NCBI GenBank assembly: GCA_004357015.1
Contig: SMXE01000166.1
Coordinates: 1-12,752, forward strand
Direction: 5' to 3'
DNA: 12,752 bases
Origin: Caldithrix sp.
GTDB taxonomy: Bacteria; Zhuqueibacterota; Zhuqueibacteria; Oceanimicrobiales; Oceanimicrobiaceae
Part shown: piece after piece, positions 6,640-12,752 of the stretch
How positions within the stretch are numbered: position 1 is the stretch's first letter
Layout: the number at the start of each line of letters is the position of its first letter
Notes under the pieces: model-generated
Database searches by the model: none
What the model saw: only the letters and a program-made list of their open reading frames with translations
Told to the model about the DNA's origin: nothing
Program-made: the position numbers and the translations under genes

Positions 6640-7458
6640 CTACACTTCTACGCCCAAAACGCCCTTGAAGCTGAAAGCAGCAACCATGCTGAAAACGAAA
6701 AATGCCACCAGCCAGTGTGTTTCCATTCCCAAGAACTCAAACTCACGCGCGGGATACACAACCGAAACCAGGGAGACAAAGGAGGCCTCGGTAAGGCTGT
6801 GTTCATTCGGGTTCATCACTGTGACGCCCAGATTGTTGCCGGCGATCTCCGCCGACAAAGGCACAAGCTCGTCAATCACAGCGAGCTGTTTGTCCACCAC
6901 CTGCCCGTGATACTTAAATGCCAACGTGAAAACGCCTGACACATTTGCTTTTATGCGCCAGCTAATCTCCTTTTTCGCATCAACGCGCACCGGCGGGATT
7001 TCGAGGCTGAGACCTTCCGGTAAATCGAGCCTGACTTGGTCTAGCTGCACGTCGTCGTTCAGTTTAAGCGACAAGACTGTGCTTTCGCCTATCCGCAACG
7101 GACGATGTTCGTATCGGGCGCCGATCTGAATCAGGACGATGCCCATCGGAATCAGGAGAAAAAGCATCGGGCGTAACGATTGCTTCATGTAAAGAAGGTT
7201 GCTGAGCAGGATGTTCTTCATGGTATCGAACATCAGGCTGATATCGTCCTTATAAAGCCGGATGGCGAGAAAATGTCCCTTCACCAGGTTTTTCGCCCGC
7301 TTGATGCCTTTTTGATCAGAGGTCGCTTTGAACACGAACAGCATCAAAATGCCAGTCACAAACGAAATGGCAAGCATCGGCCAAACTGGATCCAAATGCT
7401 TGAAAGGCATAAAAATGAGATTGAAAAAAGCGGTCAGTACAGCGTTAATGATGTCCAT
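6640..7458 (-). CDS. Conserved membrane protein with Oxa1/EMC3-like N-terminal half and a periplasmic beta-rich domain
   Basis: I do not recognise a named family for this 272-residue protein. It has a hydrophobic N-terminal helix (about 3-19) and a first clear membrane helix (26-44), followed by TSDQKGIKRAKNLVK (46-60). A charged, probably cytoplasmic helical loop runs to about residue 95, then a second helix (97-114). An extracytoplasmic domain of about 125 residues (115-240) has alternating beta-strand patterns and could be Ig-like. A final membrane helix (249-267) ends the protein. The helix, basic coiled loop, helix arrangement with a K-x-TSDQ start resembles the EMC3/TMCO1/DUF106 branch of the Oxa1 superfamily; this is inference from pattern only. 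The ATG at 7458 is supported by AGGA six nt upstream. It lies 44 nt after the small RHH-like gene and is probably co-transcribed with the AP-superfamily pair. Confidence 0.75.
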   Translation of the reverse strand: MDIINAVLTAFFNLIFMPFKHLDPVWPMLAISFVTGILMLFVFKATSDQKGIKRAKNLVKGHFLAIRLYKDDISLMFDTMKNILLSNLLYMKQSLRPMLFLLIPMGIVLIQIGARYEHRPLRIGESTVLSLKLNDDVQLDQVRLDLPEGLSLEIPPVRVDAKKEISWRIKANVSGVFTLAFKYHGQVVDKQLAVIDELVPLSAEIAGNNLGVTVMNPNEHSLTEASFVSLVSVVYPAREFEFLGMETHWLVAFFVFSMVAAFSFKGVLGVEV

Positions 7459-7502
7459 CTGTATTCCTGTCTAATATCGAGGTTTCTACGCAACACAAGC
7501 TT

Positions 7503-7694
7503 CTAGGACAGATAACCGAGACCCTGTAGCCGTTTCTTGATTTCTTCTTCACTATCAGACTCATCGACAGAGGAAAGTTCCTTTTCCAGAATGTGGGTTA
7601 CAAATTCCTCAACCGAAGAGTAACCGGCAACATCGGAAAACTTCTGCACGCGGTCATAGAGTTCTTTTTCCAGTTTGATCTTATGTCCCAACAT
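7503..7694 (-). CDS. 63-residue ribbon-helix-helix-like protein with an LGYLS tail
   Basis: This small protein has the pattern of an Arc/CopG-type ribbon-helix-helix domain. A short beta strand with alternating residues, HKIKLEKEL (4-12), is followed by helix A (about 11-23), the turn AGYSS (23-27) and helix B, VEEFVTHILEKEL (28-40). A Ser/Asp/Glu-rich linker (41-50) then leads to a helical end, IKKRLQGLGYLS (52-63). RHH proteins usually bind DNA as dimers, but few basic residues are available for DNA contact in the strand, so a protein-protein role is also possible. The start is well supported: GGAG lies six nt before the ATG. It lies 26 nt after the second AP-superfamily gene and 44 nt before the membrane-protein gene, and no toxin-like partner adjoins it. 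I see no basis for a toxin-antitoxin call. Confidence 0.72.
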   Translation of the reverse strand: MLGHKIKLEKELYDRVQKFSDVAGYSSVEEFVTHILEKELSSVDESDSEEEIKKRLQGLGYLS

Positions 7695-7720
7695 CTTGCT
7701 CTCCTGTGGTTTAATCGGGG

Positions 7721-9706
7721 TTATTTGAATATTGAGTAACCAACCATTTCGTCCGTTTTCTCGATGCCAAACTGCGCGAGAATGGTTGGGGCCAGGTCAT
7801 ACAATTTCGGGCTCTTGGCATCGATTTTCTTGTTTGACAAAATGATGCCGGGCACCAACTCTGCTGCCATGCAGTGGTCCCCGCTCCATGGATCCATGTT
7901 GTCGGTAATCCACTCCTCGGGAAAGCTTCCGATGGTCGTCTCCCATGACGCCCGATAGCCGCGGTTGTAGCCTATGACAAGGTCAGGCGAGTACAGCCGG
8001 TTTACCCCCGAGTAGATCTCGTCGGCCCGATAGACGCGATCTACGATCTTGTTGCCGTTCTTGGGATCCCGTAGCGCCAGCAATTTCTCCGCAATTTCAT
8101 CCAGAAGCTTTTCTTTTTCGCTGCGCGTGACAAATCCGTTCGCTTCTCGGCCGCGCAGGTTCACGTACAAGCCGTTAAAGCCGAGCCCGTAAACCCGTGT
8201 CCGCGTCCAGTCCACGTTCAAATAGTACTCGCTTTTGGTCTGCTTCTCTTTGTCGATCAAGGAAATGTAGCCCTTTTCCAGCAACCAGGTGTTCAGATTG
8301 ACTGCCCTTCGGAATGGCGCAAAACCATGGTCTGACATCACAAGCAAGGTTGTCTCCTCATCGATACTGTCAAGCACTTTGCCAACCACTGCATCTACGC
8401 TTTCATAAACACCCGGGATCACGTCTTTAAACTTGGCCGCAAGCTCCGGATCGTGGGATGGGTGCTCAGGTTCGATCATGTTGTAAAACATGTGCGCGTT
8501 GAGATCCGTGCTCGAGAAGTAAAAAAACATCAACCCGTCGTGAAAATCGTTATAAACGTGGTCGAAAAGCCGCAAGCGTTCCTCCAGCACGTTTGCGCTC
8601 TGGCTGTGGAAGTCACCGTAGTCGAAGACGCCCCAGGAAAGCGCTTTGGTGTCTTCCGGCATGCCTTGCGTGTAAAAATGGCCACAGCACTTTTGCAATT
8701 CTTCAACATAACCCGCGGGCGTGGAAAGCGGCAAAGCCGGGTCCGAAGGGTCGATATTGATGGGCGTTACGTACAATTTCATATTCGGCCGCACTTCTTT
8801 CAGATAAAAGCGACAGATGCCGGAAATAGACTGCAGACCGGCGGGCAACAACTCGAACTCCACCCGCAGCCAATCACTCCATTCCTTTTCCTGTAACAGA
8901 ATTTTCTTACCCTGAATCTCTATTTGTACCGTGGGGTTCTCGGCATCGCGCCAAACCTGAAACGGAATGACGGCGTCTGGCTTGCCTGACAGAAACGTGT
9001 TTTTGGGACCCACCAGGTTTGCCACAAACCCATTATCGACGACTTCCACTGGGTACACGACGCCGCCGGAGATGTCGTCGCGGTTGGGCGGTGGGTCATC
9101 CGTGTAGAAGGAAAACGTGCCAAATGTACCGAGCAGGTCAGGTGTGCCCATGCCACTCAGCGTCGTGCCTTTCGATTCCACGGGCGGGAAGTTTGCCGGC
9201 ACCTTAAACACCAACGTCGGGACATTGTGCTCCTCGAGAATGTTCCAGAAGGCCTTTCCCTGCCGCAGATTCTTCACATGGCCGCTTGAAAGCGGGATCA
9301 CCCACTTTCCGAGTTTGAGCGTGTTGTTAGACCCCTCTGTCTTCGTCGTGGAAGAAATCGGAATCATCATGGCCGGGTCGCGGTGAATGAAATCAAAAAT
9401 GCCGTGTCCGCCCGGGTTCATTCCAGTGATGAAATTGGACCACGCCACCGGACTCTGCGGTGGAATGCTGGTGCCCAGCGGCTTGTAATCGCCCGTTTGC
9501 GCAAGTTTGGAAAAATTTGGCAAACGCCCCTCTGCCATATATTTAGACAGCAATTGCGGGTCGATGCCGTCAAAGCCGAGCACGATGACCTTCTTGTTAA
9601 CTGCATCCGCTTGCGTCTGCTCACAGGCGGAAAAGGCCAAGATTACAAGTGCGAGGCCAAGAAATAGAATGCTGGTTTTGTTCACCCACTTAATCTTGTC
9701 ACTCAT
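7721..9706 (-). CDS. Alkaline-phosphatase-superfamily phosphodiesterase/phosphatase, predicted lipoprotein
   Basis: This 661-residue protein from the ATG at 9706 belongs to the type I phosphodiesterase/nucleotide pyrophosphatase-like branch of the AP superfamily. The N-terminus has a basic start, a hydrophobic helix (11-27) and a probable lipobox, AFSAC with Cys28, so the enzyme should be lipid-anchored outside the cytoplasm. Predicted metal ligands and nucleophile are Asp46 (VLGFDGIDP), Ser85 (PQSPVAWS), Asp401 and His405 (STDLNAH), Asp459-His460 (MSDHGF) and His611 (WSGDHC). All seven expected positions are present. A long insert (about 110-390) separates the nucleophile from the second metal cluster. 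The frame extends to 9784, but the lipoprotein signal, a GGAGG 12 nt upstream and the 8-nt overlap with the previous gene favour 9706. It is a paralogue of the upstream gene. The natural substrate is unknown. Confidence 0.88.
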   Translation of the reverse strand: MSDKIKWVNKTSILFLGLALVILAFSACEQTQADAVNKKVIVLGFDGIDPQLLSKYMAEGRLPNFSKLAQTGDYKPLGTSIPPQSPVAWSNFITGMNPGGHGIFDFIHRDPAMMIPISSTTKTEGSNNTLKLGKWVIPLSSGHVKNLRQGKAFWNILEEHNVPTLVFKVPANFPPVESKGTTLSGMGTPDLLGTFGTFSFYTDDPPPNRDDISGGVVYPVEVVDNGFVANLVGPKNTFLSGKPDAVIPFQVWRDAENPTVQIEIQGKKILLQEKEWSDWLRVEFELLPAGLQSISGICRFYLKEVRPNMKLYVTPINIDPSDPALPLSTPAGYVEELQKCCGHFYTQGMPEDTKALSWGVFDYGDFHSQSANVLEERLRLFDHVYNDFHDGLMFFYFSSTDLNAHMFYNMIEPEHPSHDPELAAKFKDVIPGVYESVDAVVGKVLDSIDEETTLLVMSDHGFAPFRRAVNLNTWLLEKGYISLIDKEKQTKSEYYLNVDWTRTRVYGLGFNGLYVNLRGREANGFVTRSEKEKLLDEIAEKLLALRDPKNGNKIVDRVYRADEIYSGVNRLYSPDLVIGYNRGYRASWETTIGSFPEEWITDNMDPWSGDHCMAAELVPGIILSNKKIDAKSPKLYDLAPTILAQFGIEKTDEMVGYSIFK

Positions 9707-11882
9707 CGATTGCAACAACCTCCGTTTTCTCAATTTCTTTGACTTCGTTGGGCACCACACGGCTGTCGCCATCTCCCCCCACACCCGGTTGAAAAATATT
9801 CTGCCCGTTCATGTAGCCCGGTGCTTTAACGCCGAACAAGTCGAGCACGGTCGGTGCAAGATCCATCAACGCGGGCCTGGCGGCGGTAATTTTCCTGTTC
9901 GTGAAAATTACACCGGGAACAAGCTTCGGGTCGATACAGTGGTCACCGCTCCATGCCTTCACATTGTCATCGAAAATAACATCGTCTATAACACCCGTGG
10001 CGCCATTCCAGGAAATACGGTAACCGATGTTATAACCGCTGATCAAGTCCGGTCCGTCATTGGTGTAGGGGCCAGAATAGATCTTGCGACTGTCGTACAT
10101 TTCTGTGATGGCAATTTCACCCGTCCCGGTATCTTTCAATCCTGAAAGTTTCTTGATCAGCTCCGCTTTGAGTTTGCCGTACTCTTCTCCCGGCTCAACG
10201 ATACCATCCTTTTCACGGCCTTTGACATTCAGGTACACGCCGGCCAGACCAAACGCATAGGCCCGCGTCTTACACCAGTCCACACCCTGAAAGAACTCGC
10301 CGGTCTTCGTCACGCCTTCCTTCAGCGTTAGATAACCGTTTTCCTTCAGCCAGACATTGAGATTGATGCCGCGTCTGAAAGACTTAAATCCGTGATCGGA
10401 CAGTACAATAAAAACATCGTCTTTACCGACTTTTTCCATGGTGCGACCGACCAGCCCATCCATCTTGATGTACATTTCTTCGATGACGTTCTTGTACTTT
10501 TCGGTCTCTTTGCCTTTGTTGGCAGGATGATCGGCATCGAGTGTGCGGAAAAACATGTGTTGAATCCTGTCCGGGGCGTCGATAACGACGGTGCAGAGAC
10601 CCTTCTTGGTTTTATCCAGCGCGTGGAAGAACTGTTTTTCACGCTCCTCGTGGATGAGGTAAGCCTGCTCCAAAAAAGCGTCTTCATTCAGGATACCTTC
10701 GTTGAGCGACCATGTGTCTTCAGCCAGACCGAGGGTGGCAAATTTTCCAAACAGTTTGGCCAGATAGACAGAGTAGAAATACGGAAAGGAAATCGGCAAT
10801 GCCGGCTTTTCCGGGTCGATGTTGATCGGTGTCATATAGAGACGAAAGTGCGGACTTGTATCCAGCAGATAGAAGCGCGCGATGCCTTGCACTTTGATGC
10901 CAAAACCCGCCTTGAACTTCAGCTCAATCCACTCCGTGTAGGTGTTTTTTTTCAGATGAATCTTTTCTTTACCAATGATCAGTTCGGCCTCACCATCGCT
11001 CAGGATCTGCGCGACAAAGGGCAGCATCAGTTGTTCTTTTTGTTTGCTGATCGAATTCTCGGGGCCTTTGATGAAACCTTCAACCCGGTCCCCCTCTCGC
11101 TTTACAACCTGCGTGTCCCCACCCTCTTTGACGGGATCCACAGACTCATCAGTGGTGAAAAAGGAAAACGTACCCTGCGTGCCCCAAAGGTCTGGTGTAC
11201 ACATGGCTGAAAGCAGTGCGCCATTGAATTTTTCCGGCGGGAAGGTGATGGGCACGCGCAGCACATGGCTGAAAATACCATTTTCCCCAAGGATTTTCCA
11301 GAAGCTCTTGCTCCTGCGCAGGAGCCGCACGATGGGCTTTCCGAGGGGAATTTCGTACTTCCCTAAAGACAGTTTGCGTTTCGGCATACCAACTTTTGAG
11401 GAGGACAACTCAGGCATGTACGTTTGTTTGTGGCGCGACAGGAAATCAAATATTTTATGCCCACCGGCGTCCACGCCTGTGGAAAATGCGGACCAGGCCA
11501 CGGGTGATATGGCCGGGTAGGTCGTTTGTAAATGCGAATATGAGCCTTGCTCTTGCAGCTTTTTCAGATTTGGCAGCTTGCCTTCTTGCAGAAGACGTTC
11601 CGTGATGGTTGGCTCCAGACCATCCAGTCCAAGGATGACAACGCGATCGGTCTTGGCATTGGCGTAGGCATTGCGGCGCTTAAAGAATCGGATGAAGACC
11701 CGAACCGGCCAGGTGAACAGCGTGAAAAATGCCATAAAAAAGCTGGCAAACAACATCAGAAAAGACGTCAAAAAAGCAAAGCCAGCGCCGGGTCCGATAT
11801 AGGCCCAGGCCGGCTGCGCGTCCACAAACATAAACAAACCCAGGCAGAAAATAACAACCAGGACTTCAGATTTTCGCCTCAT
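9699..11882 (-). CDS. Alkaline-phosphatase-superfamily enzyme with N-terminal membrane anchor
   Basis: This 727-residue paralogue of the following gene has the same AP-superfamily signature: Asp87 (ILGLDGLEP), Ser126 (AISPVAWS), Asp438 and His442 (APDRIQH), Asp496-His497 (LSDHGF) and His648 (WSGDHC). The N-terminus is MRRK plus a hydrophobic helix (5-20), then AQPAWA-YIGPGAG (22-34), a second hydrophobic helix (35-60), then a strongly basic patch, RVFIRFFKRR (61-70), before the catalytic domain. The basic patch predicts that the catalytic domain faces the cytoplasm, unlike the lipoprotein paralogue. I chose the ATG at 11882 because GGAG lies six nt upstream; an in-frame ATG at 11906 would add eight residues and has no good Shine-Dalgarno. 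The TGA overlaps the next gene's ATG within 8 nt, so the two are translationally coupled. A sigma-54-like promoter lies about 80 nt upstream. Confidence 0.88.
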   Translation of the reverse strand: MRRKSEVLVVIFCLGLFMFVDAQPAWAYIGPGAGFAFLTSFLMLFASFFMAFFTLFTWPVRVFIRFFKRRNAYANAKTDRVVILGLDGLEPTITERLLQEGKLPNLKKLQEQGSYSHLQTTYPAISPVAWSAFSTGVDAGGHKIFDFLSRHKQTYMPELSSSKVGMPKRKLSLGKYEIPLGKPIVRLLRRSKSFWKILGENGIFSHVLRVPITFPPEKFNGALLSAMCTPDLWGTQGTFSFFTTDESVDPVKEGGDTQVVKREGDRVEGFIKGPENSISKQKEQLMLPFVAQILSDGEAELIIGKEKIHLKKNTYTEWIELKFKAGFGIKVQGIARFYLLDTSPHFRLYMTPINIDPEKPALPISFPYFYSVYLAKLFGKFATLGLAEDTWSLNEGILNEDAFLEQAYLIHEEREKQFFHALDKTKKGLCTVVIDAPDRIQHMFFRTLDADHPANKGKETEKYKNVIEEMYIKMDGLVGRTMEKVGKDDVFIVLSDHGFKSFRRGINLNVWLKENGYLTLKEGVTKTGEFFQGVDWCKTRAYAFGLAGVYLNVKGREKDGIVEPGEEYGKLKAELIKKLSGLKDTGTGEIAITEMYDSRKIYSGPYTNDGPDLISGYNIGYRISWNGATGVIDDVIFDDNVKAWSGDHCIDPKLVPGVIFTNRKITAARPALMDLAPTVLDLFGVKAPGYMNGQNIFQPGVGGDGDSRVVPNEVKEIEKTEVVAIDE

Positions 11883-11959
11883 TCTTTGCTCCGTTTCAAG
11901 ATCCATATTCGTAAACAGTCCCGTCGTTTCCTTTCATAAACTGATCAGTCGTCTATGTT

Positions 11960-11977
11960 TGGCAAATTCTGTACCAG
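11960..11977 (-). promoter_or_regulatory. Sigma-54 (-24/-12) promoter upstream of the AP-superfamily pair
   Basis: The minus strand reads CTGGTACAGAATTTGCCA (11977-11960). GG (11975-11974) and GC (11963-11962) are exactly 10 nt apart. TGGTAC differs from the consensus TGGCAC at one position, and TTGC is exact. The predicted start is near 11950, leaving about 68 nt before the ATG at 11882. It lies in the only gap of any size between the heparinase-like gene and the AP-superfamily genes, where a promoter for this unit is expected. Confidence 0.55.
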
Positions 11978-12042
11978 TTGGTCAGGCACTCCTTACGTGG
12001 CTTTATTTTTAAAGAGTTACGGCCAATTATCCGGCTAAAGCT

Positions 12043-12069
12043 TTATCGGCAGGCCGCGACAATGTCTTA
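12043..12069 (-). promoter_or_regulatory. Possible sigma-28 (FliA-type) element
   Basis: The minus strand has GCCGATAA (12050-12043), an exact match to the FliA -10 consensus. It is preceded at the canonical 11-nt spacing by TAAGACAT (12069-12062), which matches the -35 consensus poorly (about 4 of 8). It lies upstream of the sigma-54 element in the same gap. The exact -10 box makes it worth listing, but the weak -35 keeps confidence low. Confidence 0.25.
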
Positions 12070-12114
12070 AAAGGGATCAGAATCTTTTATCGCCTGTCAC
12101 ATGCTGAAACATAC

Positions 12115-12752
12115 TTACCTTTGCAGAAGAGAAATCTTGTCCATTTCTCGCCTAATTTCTCTACCGTCCGGGAACCTGCGAATAAGCAATATCTCTGACT
12201 CTGTCGTGATGCCGGAAAAAGATTTCCGCCCCGGCACGCCAGGCGCAATGAGTAGATAATCCGTTGCAAGTCCGGTTGCGATCCGGACTGCAATGCCGTC
12301 CGTGCTCGGAATAGTGGCGCCATCCACGTTCACCGGCAGCAATTCAGCCGTTACCTCGGGAGGAAAGCCCTGCCACGGCAAGAGGATATTCATCACAACG
12401 GCCGGCAGCTTGCCGGAAATTTCAAAACTCACTGTGGTGGCCTGCAGTTTCAGGCCATACCTGGGTGAAACCCAACCCTGAACCGGCGCCTCTTCTCCTC
12501 TGAAAGTCCGCCCTGACAGCGGTTGCCCGGACAGAGTCAATACCTGCAAACCCACCTGCTTATTCCGGACCGACACCGCAACGTGCGGCTCACTGGTAAG
12601 CTGAACAGAGCAATCGGGTGCGAAATGAAGCAACTGAGCCACAGAATGCTCTCCCTCGCCTGACACGATGTCCCAGACGATCCAGTAATCTGGATTCACA
12701 AAAAGAAACCTGCGTGTGTGGCGCACGCCAGAGAAAAACACACCTTCTTTCA
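12115..12752 (-). CDS. Heparinase II/III-like polysaccharide lyase, C-terminal part (5' end outside the window)
   Basis: The reading frame is open at the right edge of the window, and about 212 residues ending in TAA are present. The segment near the start (GVRHTRRFLFVNPDYW, then IVWDIV and GEHSVAQLLHF) matches the beta-sheet domain of heparinase II/III-type lyases. Here a conserved Arg-rich strand and a YWIVWD strand precede the polymer-binding sheet. The remainder is beta-rich and ends in a short charged tail. These enzymes cleave uronic-acid-containing polysaccharides by beta-elimination in the periplasm or outside the cell; in exopolysaccharide loci they are thought to trim or turn over the polymer. 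The catalytic alpha/alpha domain lies outside the window, so activity cannot be judged. An internal GTG at 12741 should not be taken as the start. Confidence 0.8.
   Translation of the reverse strand, partial: KEGVFFSGVRHTRRFLFVNPDYWIVWDIVSGEGEHSVAQLLHFAPDCSVQLTSEPHVAVSVRNKQVGLQVLTLSGQPLSGRTFRGEEAPVQGWVSPRYGLKLQATTVSFEISGKLPAVVMNILLPWQGFPPEVTAELLPVNVDGATIPSTDGIAVRIATGLATDYLLIAPGVPGRKSFSGITTESEILLIRRFPDGREIRREMDKISLLQR

Noticed and set aside
7503..7694. Antitoxin of a toxin-antitoxin pair
   Set aside because: The neighbours are a large AP-superfamily enzyme and a membrane protein, neither of which is toxin-like.
9707..9784. N-terminal extension of the second AP-superfamily protein, overlapping the first gene by 86 nt
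   Set aside because: The lipoprotein signal begins at the ATG at 9706, which has GGAGG upstream and a normal 8-nt overlap.
9507..10145. Plus-strand open frame of 212 codons spanning the junction of the two AP-superfamily genes
   Set aside because: It runs across two conserved minus-strand genes and their overlap and has no recognisable domain.
10392..11210. Long plus-strand open frame of 272 codons opposite the first AP-superfamily gene
   Set aside because: It lies wholly inside a well-supported minus-strand gene, has no recognisable motif, and is an antisense shadow of its codon pattern.
12018..12060. CGGCC...CCG-TAAAGCTTTA-CGG...GGCCG nested pairing, considered as a riboswitch
   Set aside because: It does not match the c-di-GMP or other riboswitch consensus sequences I know, and the same bases are better read as a sigma-28-like box. 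The AAAGCTTT palindrome alone is weak evidence.
1..12752. tRNA or rRNA genes, CRISPR arrays, insertion sequences, phage attachment sites
   Set aside because: I saw no clover-leaf tRNA pattern, no rRNA core sequence, no regularly spaced direct repeats and no transposase or integrase coding region.

Overview
All recognisable genes in this window lie on the minus strand, so transcription runs from high to low coordinates. The gene content suggests a Gram-negative bacterium with an extracellular polysaccharide or envelope-glycan locus. The evidence is a heparinase II/III-type lyase fragment, GT2 and GT4 glycosyltransferases, a DUF2304 membrane partner, a FemAB-like double-GNAT protein of the kind found in PEP-CTERM/exosortase loci, and a lipoprotein signal. 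The lineage cannot be assigned from the sequence; an uncultivated or environmental phylum is plausible.

Layout in transcription order. (1) 12752-12115: C-terminal part of a heparinase II/III-like protein that enters from outside the window. (2) 12114-11883: intergenic region with a good sigma-54 (-24/-12) promoter match and a sigma-28-like box. (3) 11882-5705: a tightly packed set of two tandem, translationally coupled alkaline-phosphatase-superfamily enzymes, a 63-residue ribbon-helix-helix-like protein, a three-helix membrane protein with a large extracytoplasmic domain, and a SAM-dependent methyltransferase. (4) A perfect 15-bp inverted repeat overlaps the methyltransferase stop codon. (5) 5618-3820: sulfate adenylyltransferase and adenylylsulfate kinase, which together make PAPS, followed by a strong intrinsic terminator. 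(6) 3731-2595: a GT4 glycosyltransferase whose start lies only 24 nt beyond that terminator, followed by a second terminator. (7) 2594-2167: a 428-nt gene-free region with a second, better sigma-54 promoter match and a sigma-28-like box. (8) 2166-29: a GT2 glycosyltransferase, a DUF2304 protein and a FemAB-like protein, all overlapping.

Working model (inference): GT2, DUF2304, GT4 and the FemAB-like protein help assemble or decorate a surface glycan. Sat and CysC supply PAPS for sulfation, with the sulfotransferase presumably outside the window. The lyase trims the polymer. The two AP-superfamily enzymes may transfer or remove phosphoryl or sulfuryl groups. Sigma-54-type promoters ahead of both main transcription units fit the PrsK/PrsR-sigma-54 control proposed for exosortase-linked polysaccharide genes.

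The least explained part is the 11882-6640 cassette. It has two related AP-superfamily enzymes whose N-termini predict opposite sides of the inner membrane, a small RHH-like protein, and a membrane protein with an Oxa1/EMC3-like N-terminal half. This is the best candidate in the window for an undescribed system.
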